In this document: piece after piece, positions 8,623 through 17,229 of the stretch | Position numbering within the stretch: the stretch's first letter is position 1 | Layout of the letters: every line of letters begins with the position of its first letter | Assembly: GCF_030296615.1 (NCBI RefSeq) | Contig: NZ_AP027732.1 | Location: 682,001 to 746,000, forward strand | Source: Frondihabitans sucicola | GTDB taxonomy: Bacteria; Actinomycetota; Actinomycetes; Actinomycetales; Microbacteriaceae | Direction of reading: 5' to 3' | Length of the DNA: 64,000 nucleotides | Notes under the pieces: generated by a model | What the model was told of the DNA's origin: nothing | Databases searched by the model: none | The model's input: the letters and a program-made list of their open reading frames with translations, nothing else | Program-made: the position numbers and the translations under genes

Positions 8623-8922
8623 GTGCAGAATCACGACTCGATCACTCTCTGCTGCCTGCTGTGGGCGCGTGACGGAGCCGCAGGAGCGCTGTCCGATTAC
8701 GAGGACGCCGTACTCGAGTTCCTGGCTCCACACGGTGGCGAACTCCTGACTCGCGTCGTCAGTGAGGGCACCGACGGAGTACCCGACGAGGTCCAGACCT
8801 ACCGTTTTCCGAGCGCAGCCGCGTTGGACGGCTACCTGCACGACCCGGCGCGTCTCGCGCTGGCCGACTGGCGCGATCGCGTCGTGGCCCGCACGGAGCT
8901 CTTCCCGGTAGAAACGCGGTAG
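8623..8922 (+). CDS. Small hypothetical protein, DUF1330-like
   Basis: Protein of 99 residues starting at a GTG. The pattern (a beta strand, then YEDAVLEFLAPHGGELLTRVVSEG, EVQTYRFPSAAALDGYLHDPARLAL and a final VVARTELF strand) resembles the ferredoxin-like fold of DUF1330 and related small dimeric alpha-beta barrels. Function is unknown. Codon use is typical of the neighbourhood. It stands alone between the SMP-30 gene and the DUF4193 gene. Confidence 0.6.
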   Translation: MQNHDSITLCCLLWARDGAAGALSDYEDAVLEFLAPHGGELLTRVVSEGTDGVPDEVQTYRFPSAAALDGYLHDPARLALADWRDRVVARTELFPVETR

Positions 8923-9043
8923 CGAGGCCCCGGAGAACGCCGGCGGCGAACACGGCGACACGGCCGCCCGGGCTCGCCTAGAGTGGCGGCGACCAACAGA
9001 CCTTCGCGGGTTCACCGCCCCGCCACTTTCGCAGGAGCATCCC

Positions 9044-9340
9044 ATGGCCGCCGACTACGACGCCCCACGCAACACCCCCGAAGACGACGGCAACGACTCC
9101 ATGCAGGCGTTCAAGGAGCGGGCCCCGCAGCGCGTCGGCCTCGTCGCCGACCTCGACGACGGAGACGCGTCCGGCGGTTTCGAGCTGGACGCCGCGGACG
9201 TCGACGAGGCGCTCGACGTCATCGTCCTTCCGATGCAAGACCACGAGTTCACCTGCGTCGAATGCTTCCTCGTGCGCCCGCGCCTGCAGCTCGATCACGA
9301 GACGAAGCTCGGCCCCGTCTGCATCGAGTGCGCGTCCTGA
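9044..9340 (+). CDS. DUF4193 domain-containing protein
   Basis: Protein of 98 residues. It opens with MAADYDAPR, has an acidic middle and ends with EFTCVECFLVRPRLQLDHE and CIECAS. The two Cys pairs (CVEC, CIEC) are the zinc-ribbon-like signature of DUF4193, a small protein widespread in actinobacteria. Its function is not established. An AGGAG site precedes the ATG. It is convergent with the lipoprotein gene at 9380. Confidence 0.9.
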   Translation: MAADYDAPRNTPEDDGNDSMQAFKERAPQRVGLVADLDDGDASGGFELDAADVDEALDVIVLPMQDHEFTCVECFLVRPRLQLDHETKLGPVCIECAS

Positions 9341-9379
9341 GAGACCGTGGTCGGGTGCGCCGACCCGGCGGGCAGACGC

Positions 9380-9940
9380 TCACTGATCGGGCGGCGTGCT
9401 CCCGCGCATGTCGACGCGGCCGGTAGCGGCGTTCCAGCGGTACGTCGCCGTGGCCCGCCCGGAGGGGTCCGCGTTCGAATCCGTTCCCTGCGCATAGCGG
9501 TAGGTCACGGAGATCGCGTCGTCCGAGCCGCGCGCGATGACCGGCGAGAACCCGTACGGAACGGACGTAGCCGTTCCGAGGTACTCGCCGTCATGGAACA
9601 GCAGGATCGCATACGGCGAGCTGGGTGTGGAGCCCTCGATCGTCACGACCGACCACGACAGGGCCGCACACGGCTCGTAGCCGCTGTAGTCCGCGTGGGC
9701 TGCATCCCACCGCGCGTCGCTCAGGCCGCTGGGGAGGGCGAGCGCCCTGATCGGCTTCGCCGCCACCTCCTCGCCGCTCGACGGACCACAGGAGCTCGTG
9801 GGGCTCGGCCTCGCCGCCGCCGATGCGCTCGAGGACACTCTCGTGTCGGTGCTACTCGGAGAGGTCGAGGTGCATCCCGAGAGAGCCAGGATCACCGTCG
9901 CTCCGGCCAGAGCCCCCTGCAACAGTTTTTTCTCGGACAT
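9380..9940 (-). CDS. LppP/LprE-type lipoprotein
   Basis: Protein of 186 residues with a lipoprotein signal: MSEKK, a hydrophobic stretch, then the lipobox LALSGC with the lipidated Cys at residue 23, followed by a Ser/Thr-rich linker. The mature part shows the LppP/LprE pattern as I know it: Cys-Ala-x-x-Ser-Trp, a central PYAILLFHDGEYLG strand pair and a C-terminal VTYRYAQGTDSNADPSGRATATYRWN. It should be anchored on the outer face of the membrane; the role is unknown. The sigma-like gene at 10026 lies 85 bases upstream on the same strand. Confidence 0.8.
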   Translation of the reverse strand: MSEKKLLQGALAGATVILALSGCTSTSPSSTDTRVSSSASAAARPSPTSSCGPSSGEEVAAKPIRALALPSGLSDARWDAAHADYSGYEPCAALSWSVVTIEGSTPSSPYAILLFHDGEYLGTATSVPYGFSPVIARGSDDAISVTYRYAQGTDSNADPSGRATATYRWNAATGRVDMRGSTPPDQ

Positions 9941-10025
9941 GCCTCCACACTGCACCCCGTCCGCGCAAGAAACCCGAGTCGTGCCCAGGGCGACGCACCT
10001 CCGGCGAACGCTTGAGAAGCGCGCC

Positions 10026-10316
10026 TCAGGAGTGCGCGATCACATGGCGGTGTGCGAGGGTGATGACCCACCGCACCGCATCGACTTCCGCAGGCGCGTG
10101 CTGGGCGGCGGTCCGCCACGCTTCGAGGTAGACCTCGCGGGTCATTGCTTCCGTGTCCGCGGTCGTCGTCAGGTGATAGCGGATGAGATTGAAGACCGTC
10201 ACGATGCTGAGGTCGTACAGCTGGGCGAAGGCGTCCCTGTCACCGGAGGCGATCCGGCCCAGCACGTCCCCCTGAGCCAGGAGGACGTGCGGCACAGGAG
10301 CGAGCGTGGCGCTCAT
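10026..10316 (-). CDS. Truncated sigma-70 family protein (region 2 only)
   Basis: Protein of 96 residues. Residues about 20-92 read as sigma-70 region 2: ASGDRDAFAQLYDLSIVTVFNLIRYHLT, then REVYLEAWRTAAQH and RWVITLAHRHVI. The frame stops there and no region 4 follows in any frame downstream, so it cannot act as a normal ECF sigma factor. It may be a degraded or frameshifted gene, or a small sigma-region protein with a different role. Its ATG overlaps the stop of the small frame at 10313-10459, which suggests translational coupling. The lipoprotein gene follows downstream. Confidence 0.6.
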   Translation of the reverse strand: MSATLAPVPHVLLAQGDVLGRIASGDRDAFAQLYDLSIVTVFNLIRYHLTTTADTEAMTREVYLEAWRTAAQHAPAEVDAVRWVITLAHRHVIAHS

Positions 10317-10459
10317 CGGATTCGACGGGTGGCTCGGCGGGTGCCCGGAAGCAGGCAGTCGCCGCCCGCGATCGACGCGATCAGGCGCACGAGCTGCTCG
10401 TGCGGGAGGGTGGCCAGACCATCGGCGTTCACGGGAGAACCGATCAGAGGGGCGGTCAT
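10313..10459 (-). CDS. Small ORF translationally coupled to the sigma-like gene
   Basis: A frame of 48 residues beginning MTAPLIGSPVNADGLATLPH and ending in an Arg-rich tail, with strong GC3 preference that argues for translation. Its TGA overlaps the ATG of the sigma-like gene by four bases. The segment EQLVRLIASIAGGD faintly resembles the start of a sigma region. It could be a leader peptide, or the N-terminal piece of a longer gene broken by a frame error. It matches no family I recognise. Confidence 0.35.
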   Translation of the reverse strand: MTAPLIGSPVNADGLATLPHEQLVRLIASIAGGDCLLPGTRRATRRIR

Positions 10460-10749
10460 GAAGACCTTCGTCTCGGGCGTCGTAGGCCCGATATCGCCTG
10501 GAATTCTGCCGCACCAGAGGGTCCGCGTCGCGGAGTCGTCATCGGGCGTGCAGAGAGAGTGATCGTCCCAGTGGCACCAGTCAATCCCTCGCGGGGTCGC
10601 CTTCGCACCCCCACTACTGAGCCTTGACGGAGACTCGAGGAGGGGCGTAGGAGCTTTCCACCGGAACCCTGTACCCCGACGTTTTCCCGGCGCACCGAGC
10701 GGGCGGTCGTGGACCACCTCGAGCGGTACCGACGAGAACGACTCCTCCC
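10460..10749. other. Non-coding gap of about 290 bases
   Basis: No convincing gene on either strand. It lies upstream of the small ORF (minus strand) and downstream of the LacI gene (also minus), so it should hold the promoter for the sigma-like unit. I see no clear -35/-10 pair or terminator hairpin. Confidence 0.5.
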
Positions 10750-11787
10750 CTAGCTGTCGCGGAACCCGCGGTCGGAAGCGGGCAACGGCGCGCTCTCTCG
10801 GATCTCGATGGTGTGCGGCACGATCACGTGGCGCCCGGGGCCGTCGTAGCCCTCGATCCTCTCGATCAGGAGGTCGATCGCCGTCGTGGCGATCATCTGC
10901 TTGTCGGGACGCACGGTGGTGAGGCTGGTCTCCAGGAACTCGCCCGCCGTGTCGTCGTCCCAGCCGACCAGGGCGACGTCGTCCGGCACCCGGACCTTCG
11001 CGGCACGGAGCGCTCGCAGGGCACCGAGGGCGACCCCGTCGTGGCGGCAGACGATGCCATCGAAGCGGGTGCCGGCCGCCAGGGTGCGCTCGATCGCCCG
11101 CAGCGCGTCGCCCGAGCCGAACCCGTCGAGGGGGATGAGCAGGTCGTCGTCGATCTCGAGGCCGGCCTCTTCGAGTCCCTGTCGGTAGCCGGCGATCCTG
11201 TCGACCGTCGGCGGAGTCAGCGGCGCTCTTTCGACGCCGAGAAAGGCGATGCGGCGCCGACCGAGACGAACCAGGAGGTCGACTGCCTCTCTCGCGGCTT
11301 TCACGTTGTCGATCATCACGCGGTCGAATCGACTCGGGACGTCACCCTCGCCCAGGAGGACGATGGGCTGACGCGCGACCGCCTGCTCGATCTCGTCCGC
11401 CGAAAGACTGACGGGATGCGCCAGGATCCCGTCGACGAGACCGGCTTCCGACACGTCGAGTGCCGCCCGCTCGGCCTTCTCCCCGGCGATGGTCTGCTGA
11501 ATGAGCACCCGGTAGTCACGTCGGGCGGCCTCGTCGGCGAGGCAGCGCGCGAGTTCGGCGAAGTAGGGGATGTCGAGCACCGGGATCGCGAGCGAGAGCA
11601 TGCCGGTGCGCCCGGTCGCCAGTCGGCGGGCGGCGGAGTGCGGCCGATAGCCCAGTTCGTCGATGGCCGCCTGGACCTTCGCGCGCGTCGCCGGTCGGAT
11701 GTGCGGGTAGGCGTGGACCACGTTCGAGACGGTCTTCATCGAGACTCCCGCGTGCGCCGCGACGTCGACCAGACGCACGTTGTTCAT
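10750..11787 (-). CDS. LacI family transcriptional regulator
   Basis: Protein of 345 residues with the LacI N-terminus VRLVDVAAHAGVSMKTVSNVVHAYPHIRPATRAKVQAAIDELGYRPH, including the minor-groove hinge (LATGRT). A periplasmic-binding-like sugar domain follows. The start at 11787 puts MNNVRL at the family position. It is divergent from the sugar ABC operon at 11979. The perfect palindrome TACAGCGCTGTA in the gap is the likely operator for both sides, so this is the local repressor, released by an unidentified sugar. Confidence 0.9.
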   Translation of the reverse strand: MNNVRLVDVAAHAGVSMKTVSNVVHAYPHIRPATRAKVQAAIDELGYRPHSAARRLATGRTGMLSLAIPVLDIPYFAELARCLADEAARRDYRVLIQQTIAGEKAERAALDVSEAGLVDGILAHPVSLSADEIEQAVARQPIVLLGEGDVPSRFDRVMIDNVKAAREAVDLLVRLGRRRIAFLGVERAPLTPPTVDRIAGYRQGLEEAGLEIDDDLLIPLDGFGSGDALRAIERTLAAGTRFDGIVCRHDGVALGALRALRAAKVRVPDDVALVGWDDDTAGEFLETSLTTVRPDKQMIATTAIDLLIERIEGYDGPGRHVIVPHTIEIRESAPLPASDRGFRDS

Positions 11788-11870
11788 CCGAACCTCCGAG
11801 CACAGACGGCACGGCGGCGCCGTCCGGAACTCCATCGTGGCACATTTGCCACCGCTCTGGACTGATTCTC

Positions 11871-11882
11871 TACAGCGCTGTA
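11871..11882. promoter_or_regulatory. LacI-type operator TACAGCGCTGTA
   Basis: Perfect 12-base palindrome with a central CG, the hallmark of LacI/GalR-family sites. It lies between the LacI start (11787) and the ABC operon start (11979). Confidence 0.75.
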
Positions 11883-11978
11883 ATGTGCACCGGACGTGCC
11901 CACGTCGATGTGGCGCACGGGGCTCGCGAGCGCTGTCGACGACGACATCGCGAGGGTCAGGATCCAAAGGAGGAGCCG

Positions 11979-12986
11979 ATGAACGACGTCAGCGTCCGAG
12001 CGCGCCCAGCGCGCCGGACCCGAGCGGAGGCGCAGGATCCGGCCTTCTCGACGCCCCCGGCAGTGCGGCGCAAACGCACCTGGCGCGAACGGGCCAAGCG
12101 CGATCGCGTCCTCCTGCTGATGGCGATTCCCGGCCTGGTGCTCCTCCTCGCCTTCCACTACGTGCCGCTCCTCGGCAACCTCATCGCCTTCCAGGAGTAC
12201 CTGCCGTTCGTGCCGCTGGGGCACAGCCCCTGGGTCGGATTCGACAACTTCGCCGTGATCTTCAACGGCGACCCGGCGTTCCTCAACGCTCTGCGGAACA
12301 CCCTCGAGATCACGCTCGTCCAGGTCGTCCTGGTCTTCCCGGCGCCGATCCTGATGGCGCTGCTGCTCAACAGCCTGCTGTCGGAGCGGCTCAAGCAGAT
12401 CGTCCAGTCGATCCTGTATCTGCCGCACTTCCTCTCCTGGGTGATCGTCGTCGCCGTGTTCCAACAGATGCTCGGCGGCAGCGGCCTCCTCAACAACGCC
12501 CTGCGCGCGGGCGACCACGGGACGGTCAACATCCTCGGCGATCCGCACAACTTCATCGCCGTCATCACCAGCCAGGTGATCTGGAAGGACACGGGCTGGG
12601 CGACGATCCTGTTCTTGGCCGTGCTGTCCCAGATCGACGCGAGCCTGTACGAGGCAGCGAGCATGGACGGCGCGTCCCGGTGGAGTCAGATCTGGCACGT
12701 GACGCTGCCCGGCATGCGCGGGATCATCATCCTGCTGCTCATCCTGCGACTCGGCGACTCCCTCAGCGTCGGCTTCGAGCAGATCATTCTGCAGCAGGGA
12801 GCATTCGGGCGCGATGCCAGCGAGGTGCTCGACACCTACGTGTACAACAACGGCGTGCTCGGCGGCCAGTGGGGAGTCGCGGCGGCAGTCGGGCTCGTCA
12901 AGGGGATCGTCGGCGTCCTTCTCGTGTTCGGCGCCAACAAGGTCGCGCACGTCTTCGGCGAGGCAGGGGTGTACCAGAAGCAATGA
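11979..12986 (+). CDS. Sugar ABC transporter permease (LplB/YteP-like)
   Basis: Integral membrane protein of 335 residues behind an AAAGGAGG site. After a charged N-terminal tail of about 40 residues come six membrane segments and the permease coupling loop EAASMDGASRWSQIWHVTLPGM (EAA motif, residues about 226-247) that docks with the ATPase. The sequence LAFHYVPLLGNLIAFQEY is characteristic of the LplB/YteP branch, which serves oligosaccharides such as oligogalacturonides or xylan fragments. The next permease gene overlaps by four bases. Confidence 0.9.
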   Translation: MNDVSVRARPARRTRAEAQDPAFSTPPAVRRKRTWRERAKRDRVLLLMAIPGLVLLLAFHYVPLLGNLIAFQEYLPFVPLGHSPWVGFDNFAVIFNGDPAFLNALRNTLEITLVQVVLVFPAPILMALLLNSLLSERLKQIVQSILYLPHFLSWVIVVAVFQQMLGGSGLLNNALRAGDHGTVNILGDPHNFIAVITSQVIWKDTGWATILFLAVLSQIDASLYEAASMDGASRWSQIWHVTLPGMRGIIILLLILRLGDSLSVGFEQIILQQGAFGRDASEVLDTYVYNNGVLGGQWGVAAAVGLVKGIVGVLLVFGANKVAHVFGEAGVYQKQ

Positions 12987-13936
12987 CGACCACACACGGC
13001 AACATCGAGGCGCCTCGGAAGGCGCCCGTCCCGTCCGCTCCCGCGCGAAAGAAGCGGCGACGGCGGCTCGACGCCCCGTCCATGCCGATCCGCCTGGTGA
13101 AGGGCCTCGTGCTCCTGATCATCTGCGCCGTCGTCATCGTCCCGTTCATCGGGATCGCGTCGACGAGCATCGCGGACCCGAAGGAGGTCACGCGAGCGGG
13201 CGGCTTCGTCCTCTGGCCGCACGGCATCAACTTCTCGTCGTACGAATCCCTCTTCGCCGGCGGCGTCGTCACCCAGGCCCTGCTGGTGAGCATCGGCATC
13301 ACGGCCCTGGGAACGCTCGTCAGTCTGACGGGCTCGACACTCCTCGCCTACTCGCTCAGCCGGCCGGGTTCGTTCGCGCACCAGCCGATCCTGATCATGG
13401 TCCTGCTGACGCTCCTCTTCGCTCCCGGCCTGATCCCGAACTACCTTGCGGTCAAGGAGTACGGCCTGCTCGACAGTTTCGCGTCGCTCATCCTCCCGAC
13501 CGCGATCAACGCCTTCAACGTGATCGTGCTGCGCGCCTTCTTCATGGGCATCCCGCGAGAACTGGTCGACAGCGCCCGGATCGACGGCGCCGGCGACTTC
13601 GGGATCTTCTGGCGCCTCGTGCTGCCGCTCTCCAAAGCGGTTCTCGCTGTGATCGGGCTGTTCTACGCGGTCGGCTACTGGAACTCGTTCTTCAGCGCCC
13701 TGCTCTACATCAACGACACCGGAAAGTGGCCCCTGCAACTCGTGCTGCGGACGTACGTCATCAACAACTCGCAGCTGGGCGGCGCTCAGCTCGGTGCGAC
13801 CGCCGATCAGTTGCCACCTCAGGCGTCGATCCAGATGGCGATCCTGGTGATCTCGATCGTGCCGATCCTGATCGTCTATCCGTTCCTGCAGCGACATTTC
13901 GCGAAGGGCGTGCTGACGGGGGCGGTGAAGGGATGA
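12983..13936 (+). CDS. Carbohydrate ABC transporter permease (LplC/YtcP-like)
   Basis: Second permease of the importer, 317 residues with six membrane segments. The EAA loop reads ELVDSARIDGAGDFGIFWRLVLPLSK (about 193-218). The long Gln-rich region before the last helix and the ending HFAKGVLTGAVKG are typical of YtcP. It overlaps the upstream permease and the downstream binding-protein gene by ATGA-type junctions, so the three genes are one translational unit. No ATPase gene is present. Confidence 0.9.
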   Translation: MTTTHGNIEAPRKAPVPSAPARKKRRRRLDAPSMPIRLVKGLVLLIICAVVIVPFIGIASTSIADPKEVTRAGGFVLWPHGINFSSYESLFAGGVVTQALLVSIGITALGTLVSLTGSTLLAYSLSRPGSFAHQPILIMVLLTLLFAPGLIPNYLAVKEYGLLDSFASLILPTAINAFNVIVLRAFFMGIPRELVDSARIDGAGDFGIFWRLVLPLSKAVLAVIGLFYAVGYWNSFFSALLYINDTGKWPLQLVLRTYVINNSQLGGAQLGATADQLPPQASIQMAILVISIVPILIVYPFLQRHFAKGVLTGAVKG

Positions 13937-15564
13937 GCGCGAACACACCGTTCGGGCGCCGGACCTTCCTCAGCGGAGCGCTGCTGTCCGCCGCCGGGCT
14001 GGCCGGTGTGGGCTCGCTGGCCGGATGCACCACGGTCACCCGGTCGACCGACATCAAGGCGATCAACAAGGCGGTGGCTCTGCCCGACTACGTCCGGTGG
14101 AAGGGTCCGAAACCCGACCTGCCGACCGTGAACCCGCTGATGCCGGACGCGTACTACCGCTACCCAGCGACCACGAAGGTGCTGTCCGGACACCCGGGCG
14201 ACGGCTCCCGGCTGCAGGGCACCGTGCCGACGAACACCCCTGTGCCTCCGTCGCTCGATCGCAACCAGTACTGGAAGGCGTTGAACGGCAGGCTCGGTCT
14301 CGACCTCGGACTGAGCATCACCCCCGGCGGCGACTACCCCAACAAGTTCCAGACGGCTCTCGCCGGCGACCAGCTGGGCGACGTCTGGAACATCTTCGGT
14401 GCGCCCCCGTACCTTCCGCAGCTCTTGCAGGCGAAGGCGCAGGATCTGACGGAGTACCTCTCCGGAGACGCGATCCGTCGCTACCCGTTCCTGGCCAACC
14501 TGCCGACCGAGGCCTGGCGCGGGTGCGTCTTCGCCGGCGGCATCTACGCCGTGCCGGTCGCCCGAGGCATCATCGGCACCAACGTGCTCCTCTCCCGCCA
14601 GGACCTGTTCGAGGAGCGCGGCGTCGACATGACCTTCAAGAACGTGGACGAGCTCCAGTCGCTGGCCGGCCAGATGACCGACGAACGCTCCAACAAGTGG
14701 GCCTTCGCCGCCGTCCCGAACCTGGTGCTCTCGGCCATGCTCGGCCTCCCGAACACCTGGCAGGAGAAGGGCGGACGATTCACCAGCGAGAACGAGCTCG
14801 ACGCCCACAAGGACATGCTCGAGATCGGTCGCCGGATGACTTCGAAAGGGCTCGTGCACCCCGACAGCGTCAGTGCACCCAACGCCAAGGTGTGGTTCAA
14901 CCAGGGCTCTGCCGCGATGACCCAGGACACGTACACGGCGCTGCCCGGCTTCTACCAGCAGAACGTCGCGGGTAAAGCCTTCACGATCGGGATCCCCACC
15001 ATTCCCGGCCCGGACGGTAAGCAGGGCAACGTCTGGCTCCCGAATCCGAACAACTCGATCACCGCGGTCTCGAAGGCTTCGCCCGATCGGATCCGGATGA
15101 TCCTGGACGCCCTCAACTGGTTCGCCGCTCCCTTCGGCAGCAAGGAGTACACGTTCCGCAAGTACGGCGTCGAAGGCCACGACTTCGACTTCTCGAACGG
15201 CGAACCCGTGCTGACGACGACCGGTAACAGCGAGACGGGACTGGGAGCGTTCCCGATCGAGTACATCGTCGACTCGCCCATTCCGATCTACTACTCGGGC
15301 CACCCGGACGGCACGGACAGCGTCTACCGGAACATGCTGGCCATGCAGCCTCACGCGATCCAGAACCCGACCTACGGCCTCTACTCGCCGACCAACTCGA
15401 CGAAGGGGAGCCTCCTCTCCACCGTGCTCTCGAACGCCACGAACGACATCTACCTCGGCCGGAAGCCGGTCTCGAGCTGGGACTCGGTGGTGAGCCAGTG
15501 GCGCAAGGGCGGTGGTGACGCCATCCGGAGCGAGTACGAACGGGCTTTCGAGGCGAAGAACTGA
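13933..15564 (+). CDS. Extracellular solute-binding protein (LplA/YtcQ-like), Tat lipoprotein
   Basis: Protein of 543 residues. The N-terminus has a twin-arginine motif (GRRTFLSG), a hydrophobic stretch and a lipobox ending GSLAGC (Cys at about 32), so it is probably exported folded and lipid-anchored. The large two-lobed binding domain is of the cluster-1 carbohydrate type; its length over 500 residues and its pairing with LplB/LplC-like permeases place it with LplA/YtcQ. It should capture an oligosaccharide for the permeases at 11979 and 12983. No glycosidase lies in this operon, so the sugar is unknown. Confidence 0.88.
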   Translation: MSANTPFGRRTFLSGALLSAAGLAGVGSLAGCTTVTRSTDIKAINKAVALPDYVRWKGPKPDLPTVNPLMPDAYYRYPATTKVLSGHPGDGSRLQGTVPTNTPVPPSLDRNQYWKALNGRLGLDLGLSITPGGDYPNKFQTALAGDQLGDVWNIFGAPPYLPQLLQAKAQDLTEYLSGDAIRRYPFLANLPTEAWRGCVFAGGIYAVPVARGIIGTNVLLSRQDLFEERGVDMTFKNVDELQSLAGQMTDERSNKWAFAAVPNLVLSAMLGLPNTWQEKGGRFTSENELDAHKDMLEIGRRMTSKGLVHPDSVSAPNAKVWFNQGSAAMTQDTYTALPGFYQQNVAGKAFTIGIPTIPGPDGKQGNVWLPNPNNSITAVSKASPDRIRMILDALNWFAAPFGSKEYTFRKYGVEGHDFDFSNGEPVLTTTGNSETGLGAFPIEYIVDSPIPIYYSGHPDGTDSVYRNMLAMQPHAIQNPTYGLYSPTNSTKGSLLSTVLSNATNDIYLGRKPVSSWDSVVSQWRKGGGDAIRSEYERAFEAKN

Positions 15565-15631
15565 CCGGCGCCGGCCTCGTGAGCATCACGTCCGCAGGCG
15601 CCGGCCTCGACCTCGCGCCGACGCCGCGCCG

Positions 15632-16564
15632 TCAGTCGACGAGAACGACGACCTTGCCGACGACTCGGCCGGCGCCGGCCTCCGCATGGAGCGCCGGCAG
15701 GTCGGCCAGCGGGATGCGACGGGTGACCTCGACGGTCAGCGCACCGTCGTCGACGAGAGCCACCAGCTGCGCGAGCCGATCCCGGTTGGGCAGGACGAAC
15801 ACCGTGGCCGCGCGAACCCCGCGCGACTCGTCGCTCGGTGTCGCCATGAAAGCGGTCGTGCTGACGACGATGCCGCCGTCGCGCACGGTGGCGACATACG
15901 CGCCGAACCGGTCCGGATCGATGGGGGCGAGGTTCAGCAGCACGTCGACCTGTTCTGTAACGGCATCGAGCACGTCGGTGCCGGTGTGCTCGACGATCTC
16001 GTCGGCACCGGCCGCGCGGACGGCGTCGATGCTGCGCGGGCTCGCAGTCGCGATGACGTGCACGCCGGCGCGCTTCGCGAGTCGGATCGCGTACTTGCCG
16101 ACGACTCCGCCGGCGCCGATGATCAGCACGCGCTGTCCGGCCGCGACGTGGCCGTCGTCGAAGAGCGCCTGCCACGCGGTCAACGCGACCGACGGCAGAG
16201 CCGCAGCGTCGGCGATGGGAATGCTCGTCGGCGCCGCGACCACCGCCTCCGCCGGTGCGACGACGTACTCCGCCGCCCCGCCGTCTTTCTCCATCGGGAG
16301 GAACCCGATGACGGCGTCTCCGACGGCGAGGTCGTCGACGCCGTCGCCGAGGGCATCGACGATGCCGGAGACGTCGTAGCCGGGCACGTGGGGGAGCTCG
16401 ACCGGAATCGGGAGGAATCCGGCGCGCATGCCGTTGTCGGCCGCATTGAACGCGGACGCTGCGACGCGAAGCCGCACCTGCCCGGCTGCGGGCGTGGGTT
16501 GCTCGATCTCCTCGGTGCGGAGCACCTCGGGACCGCCGACCTCGTGGAACCGTACTGCCTTCAT
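15632..16564 (-). CDS. NADP-dependent oxidoreductase, zinc-type alcohol dehydrogenase family
   Basis: Quinone-oxidoreductase-type MDR enzyme of 310 residues, paralogous to the one at 2437. N-terminus MKAVRFHEVGGPEVL, GroES-like domain with HVPGYDVSG (about 70-78), then the nucleotide-binding motif VLIIGAGGVVGKYAIRLAKRAG (about 150-171). Zinc ligands are absent. It is divergent from the MarR gene at 16657, and a doubled operator covers the gap, so it is probably induced by a redox-active or electrophilic compound sensed by MarR. Confidence 0.87.
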   Translation of the reverse strand: MKAVRFHEVGGPEVLRTEEIEQPTPAAGQVRLRVAASAFNAADNGMRAGFLPIPVELPHVPGYDVSGIVDALGDGVDDLAVGDAVIGFLPMEKDGGAAEYVVAPAEAVVAAPTSIPIADAAALPSVALTAWQALFDDGHVAAGQRVLIIGAGGVVGKYAIRLAKRAGVHVIATASPRSIDAVRAAGADEIVEHTGTDVLDAVTEQVDVLLNLAPIDPDRFGAYVATVRDGGIVVSTTAFMATPSDESRGVRAATVFVLPNRDRLAQLVALVDDGALTVEVTRRIPLADLPALHAEAGAGRVVGKVVVLVD

Positions 16565-16585
16565 GATTCTGTCCTCTTCTCCATG

Positions 16586-16640
16586 TGCTTCGAGTTCGAA
16601 GCATCTGAAGGAACGGTAGCACTGCTTCGAACTCGAAGCA
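16586..16640. promoter_or_regulatory. Two MarR operators, exact reverse complements of each other
   Basis: TGCTTCGAGTTCGAAGCA at 16586-16603 and TGCTTCGAACTCGAAGCA at 16623-16640. Each is a near-perfect palindrome with the central two bases asymmetric, and the second is the reverse complement of the first, 37 bases apart. They sit in the gap between the reductase (start 16564) and the MarR gene (start 16657), one near each start, so each gene appears to have its own site. Confidence 0.85.
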
Positions 16641-16656
16641 ACGGTATGCTTTCAGA

Positions 16657-17163
16657 ATGACCGAGACGCCGGCATCCCTGACCTCGACACAGCTCGGGGC
16701 CTACTTCGCCTTCACCGAGGTGAGCAGCCTCCTGCGGCACGCAGTCGAGAAGCAGCTCCGCGACGTGGGCGACCTCAGCTACGTCCAGTTCCAGCTCCTG
16801 GCCCGCCTGGGCGACTCCCCTCACGGGCAGCAGCGCATGACCGATCTCGCCGACGGTGTGGTCTACAGCCGAAGCGGCCTCACCTACCAGGCGCAGTTGC
16901 TCGACCAGCGGGGGCTCGTCACCCGCGCGCCGTCGCCCGACGACGAACGCAGCACCGTCATCTCCCTCACCGAAGCCGGTCGAGACGTCCTCGCGGCCGT
17001 GTTCCCCGGGCACATCGAGGCGCTTCACAGCCTGCTGTTCGCCGCCCTGTCGGACAGCGACATCGACGAACTCGCCCGCATCCTCGGCGCGGCCGCGGCA
17101 CACCTCCGCGCGATCCCGCCGCGCTCCGCAGCGCCGCGTCGACGCTCGCGGCCGGAGGCCTGA
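16657..17163 (+). CDS. MarR family transcriptional regulator
   Basis: Protein of 168 residues with a winged helix: LSYVQFQLLARLGDSPHGQQRMTDLADGVVYSRSGLTYQAQLLDQRGLVTR (about 40-90), followed by the wing Arg-Ala-Pro-Ser-Pro-Asp-Asp-Glu-Arg and the dimer helices. The DDER wing sequence is a conserved MarR feature. Together with the two palindromes in the divergent gap it forms a regulator-target pair with the oxidoreductase at 15632. Confidence 0.9.
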   Translation: MTETPASLTSTQLGAYFAFTEVSSLLRHAVEKQLRDVGDLSYVQFQLLARLGDSPHGQQRMTDLADGVVYSRSGLTYQAQLLDQRGLVTRAPSPDDERSTVISLTEAGRDVLAAVFPGHIEALHSLLFAALSDSDIDELARILGAAAAHLRAIPPRSAAPRRRSRPEA

Positions 17164-17192
17164 GCGGCTTACAGACAGAAACCAAGCACATG

Positions 17193-17220
17193 CTTGACAT
17201 CTCTTCCGACGGTTGTCAAG
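17193..17220. promoter_or_regulatory. Inverted repeat CTTGACA-N14-TGTCAAG before the MFS gene
   Basis: Perfect 7-base arms 10 bases upstream of the MFS start codon. The left arm also contains TTGACA, a good -35 hexamer. It could be the operator for the ArsR-like regulator encoded downstream of the pump; that link is inferred. Confidence 0.55.
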
Positions 17221-17229
17221 ATTCCAAGC

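Noticed and set aside
9470-9481. tRNA T-loop-like GTTCGAATCC
   Set aside because: It lies inside the LppP/LprE lipoprotein gene, with no acceptor, D or anticodon stem around it.
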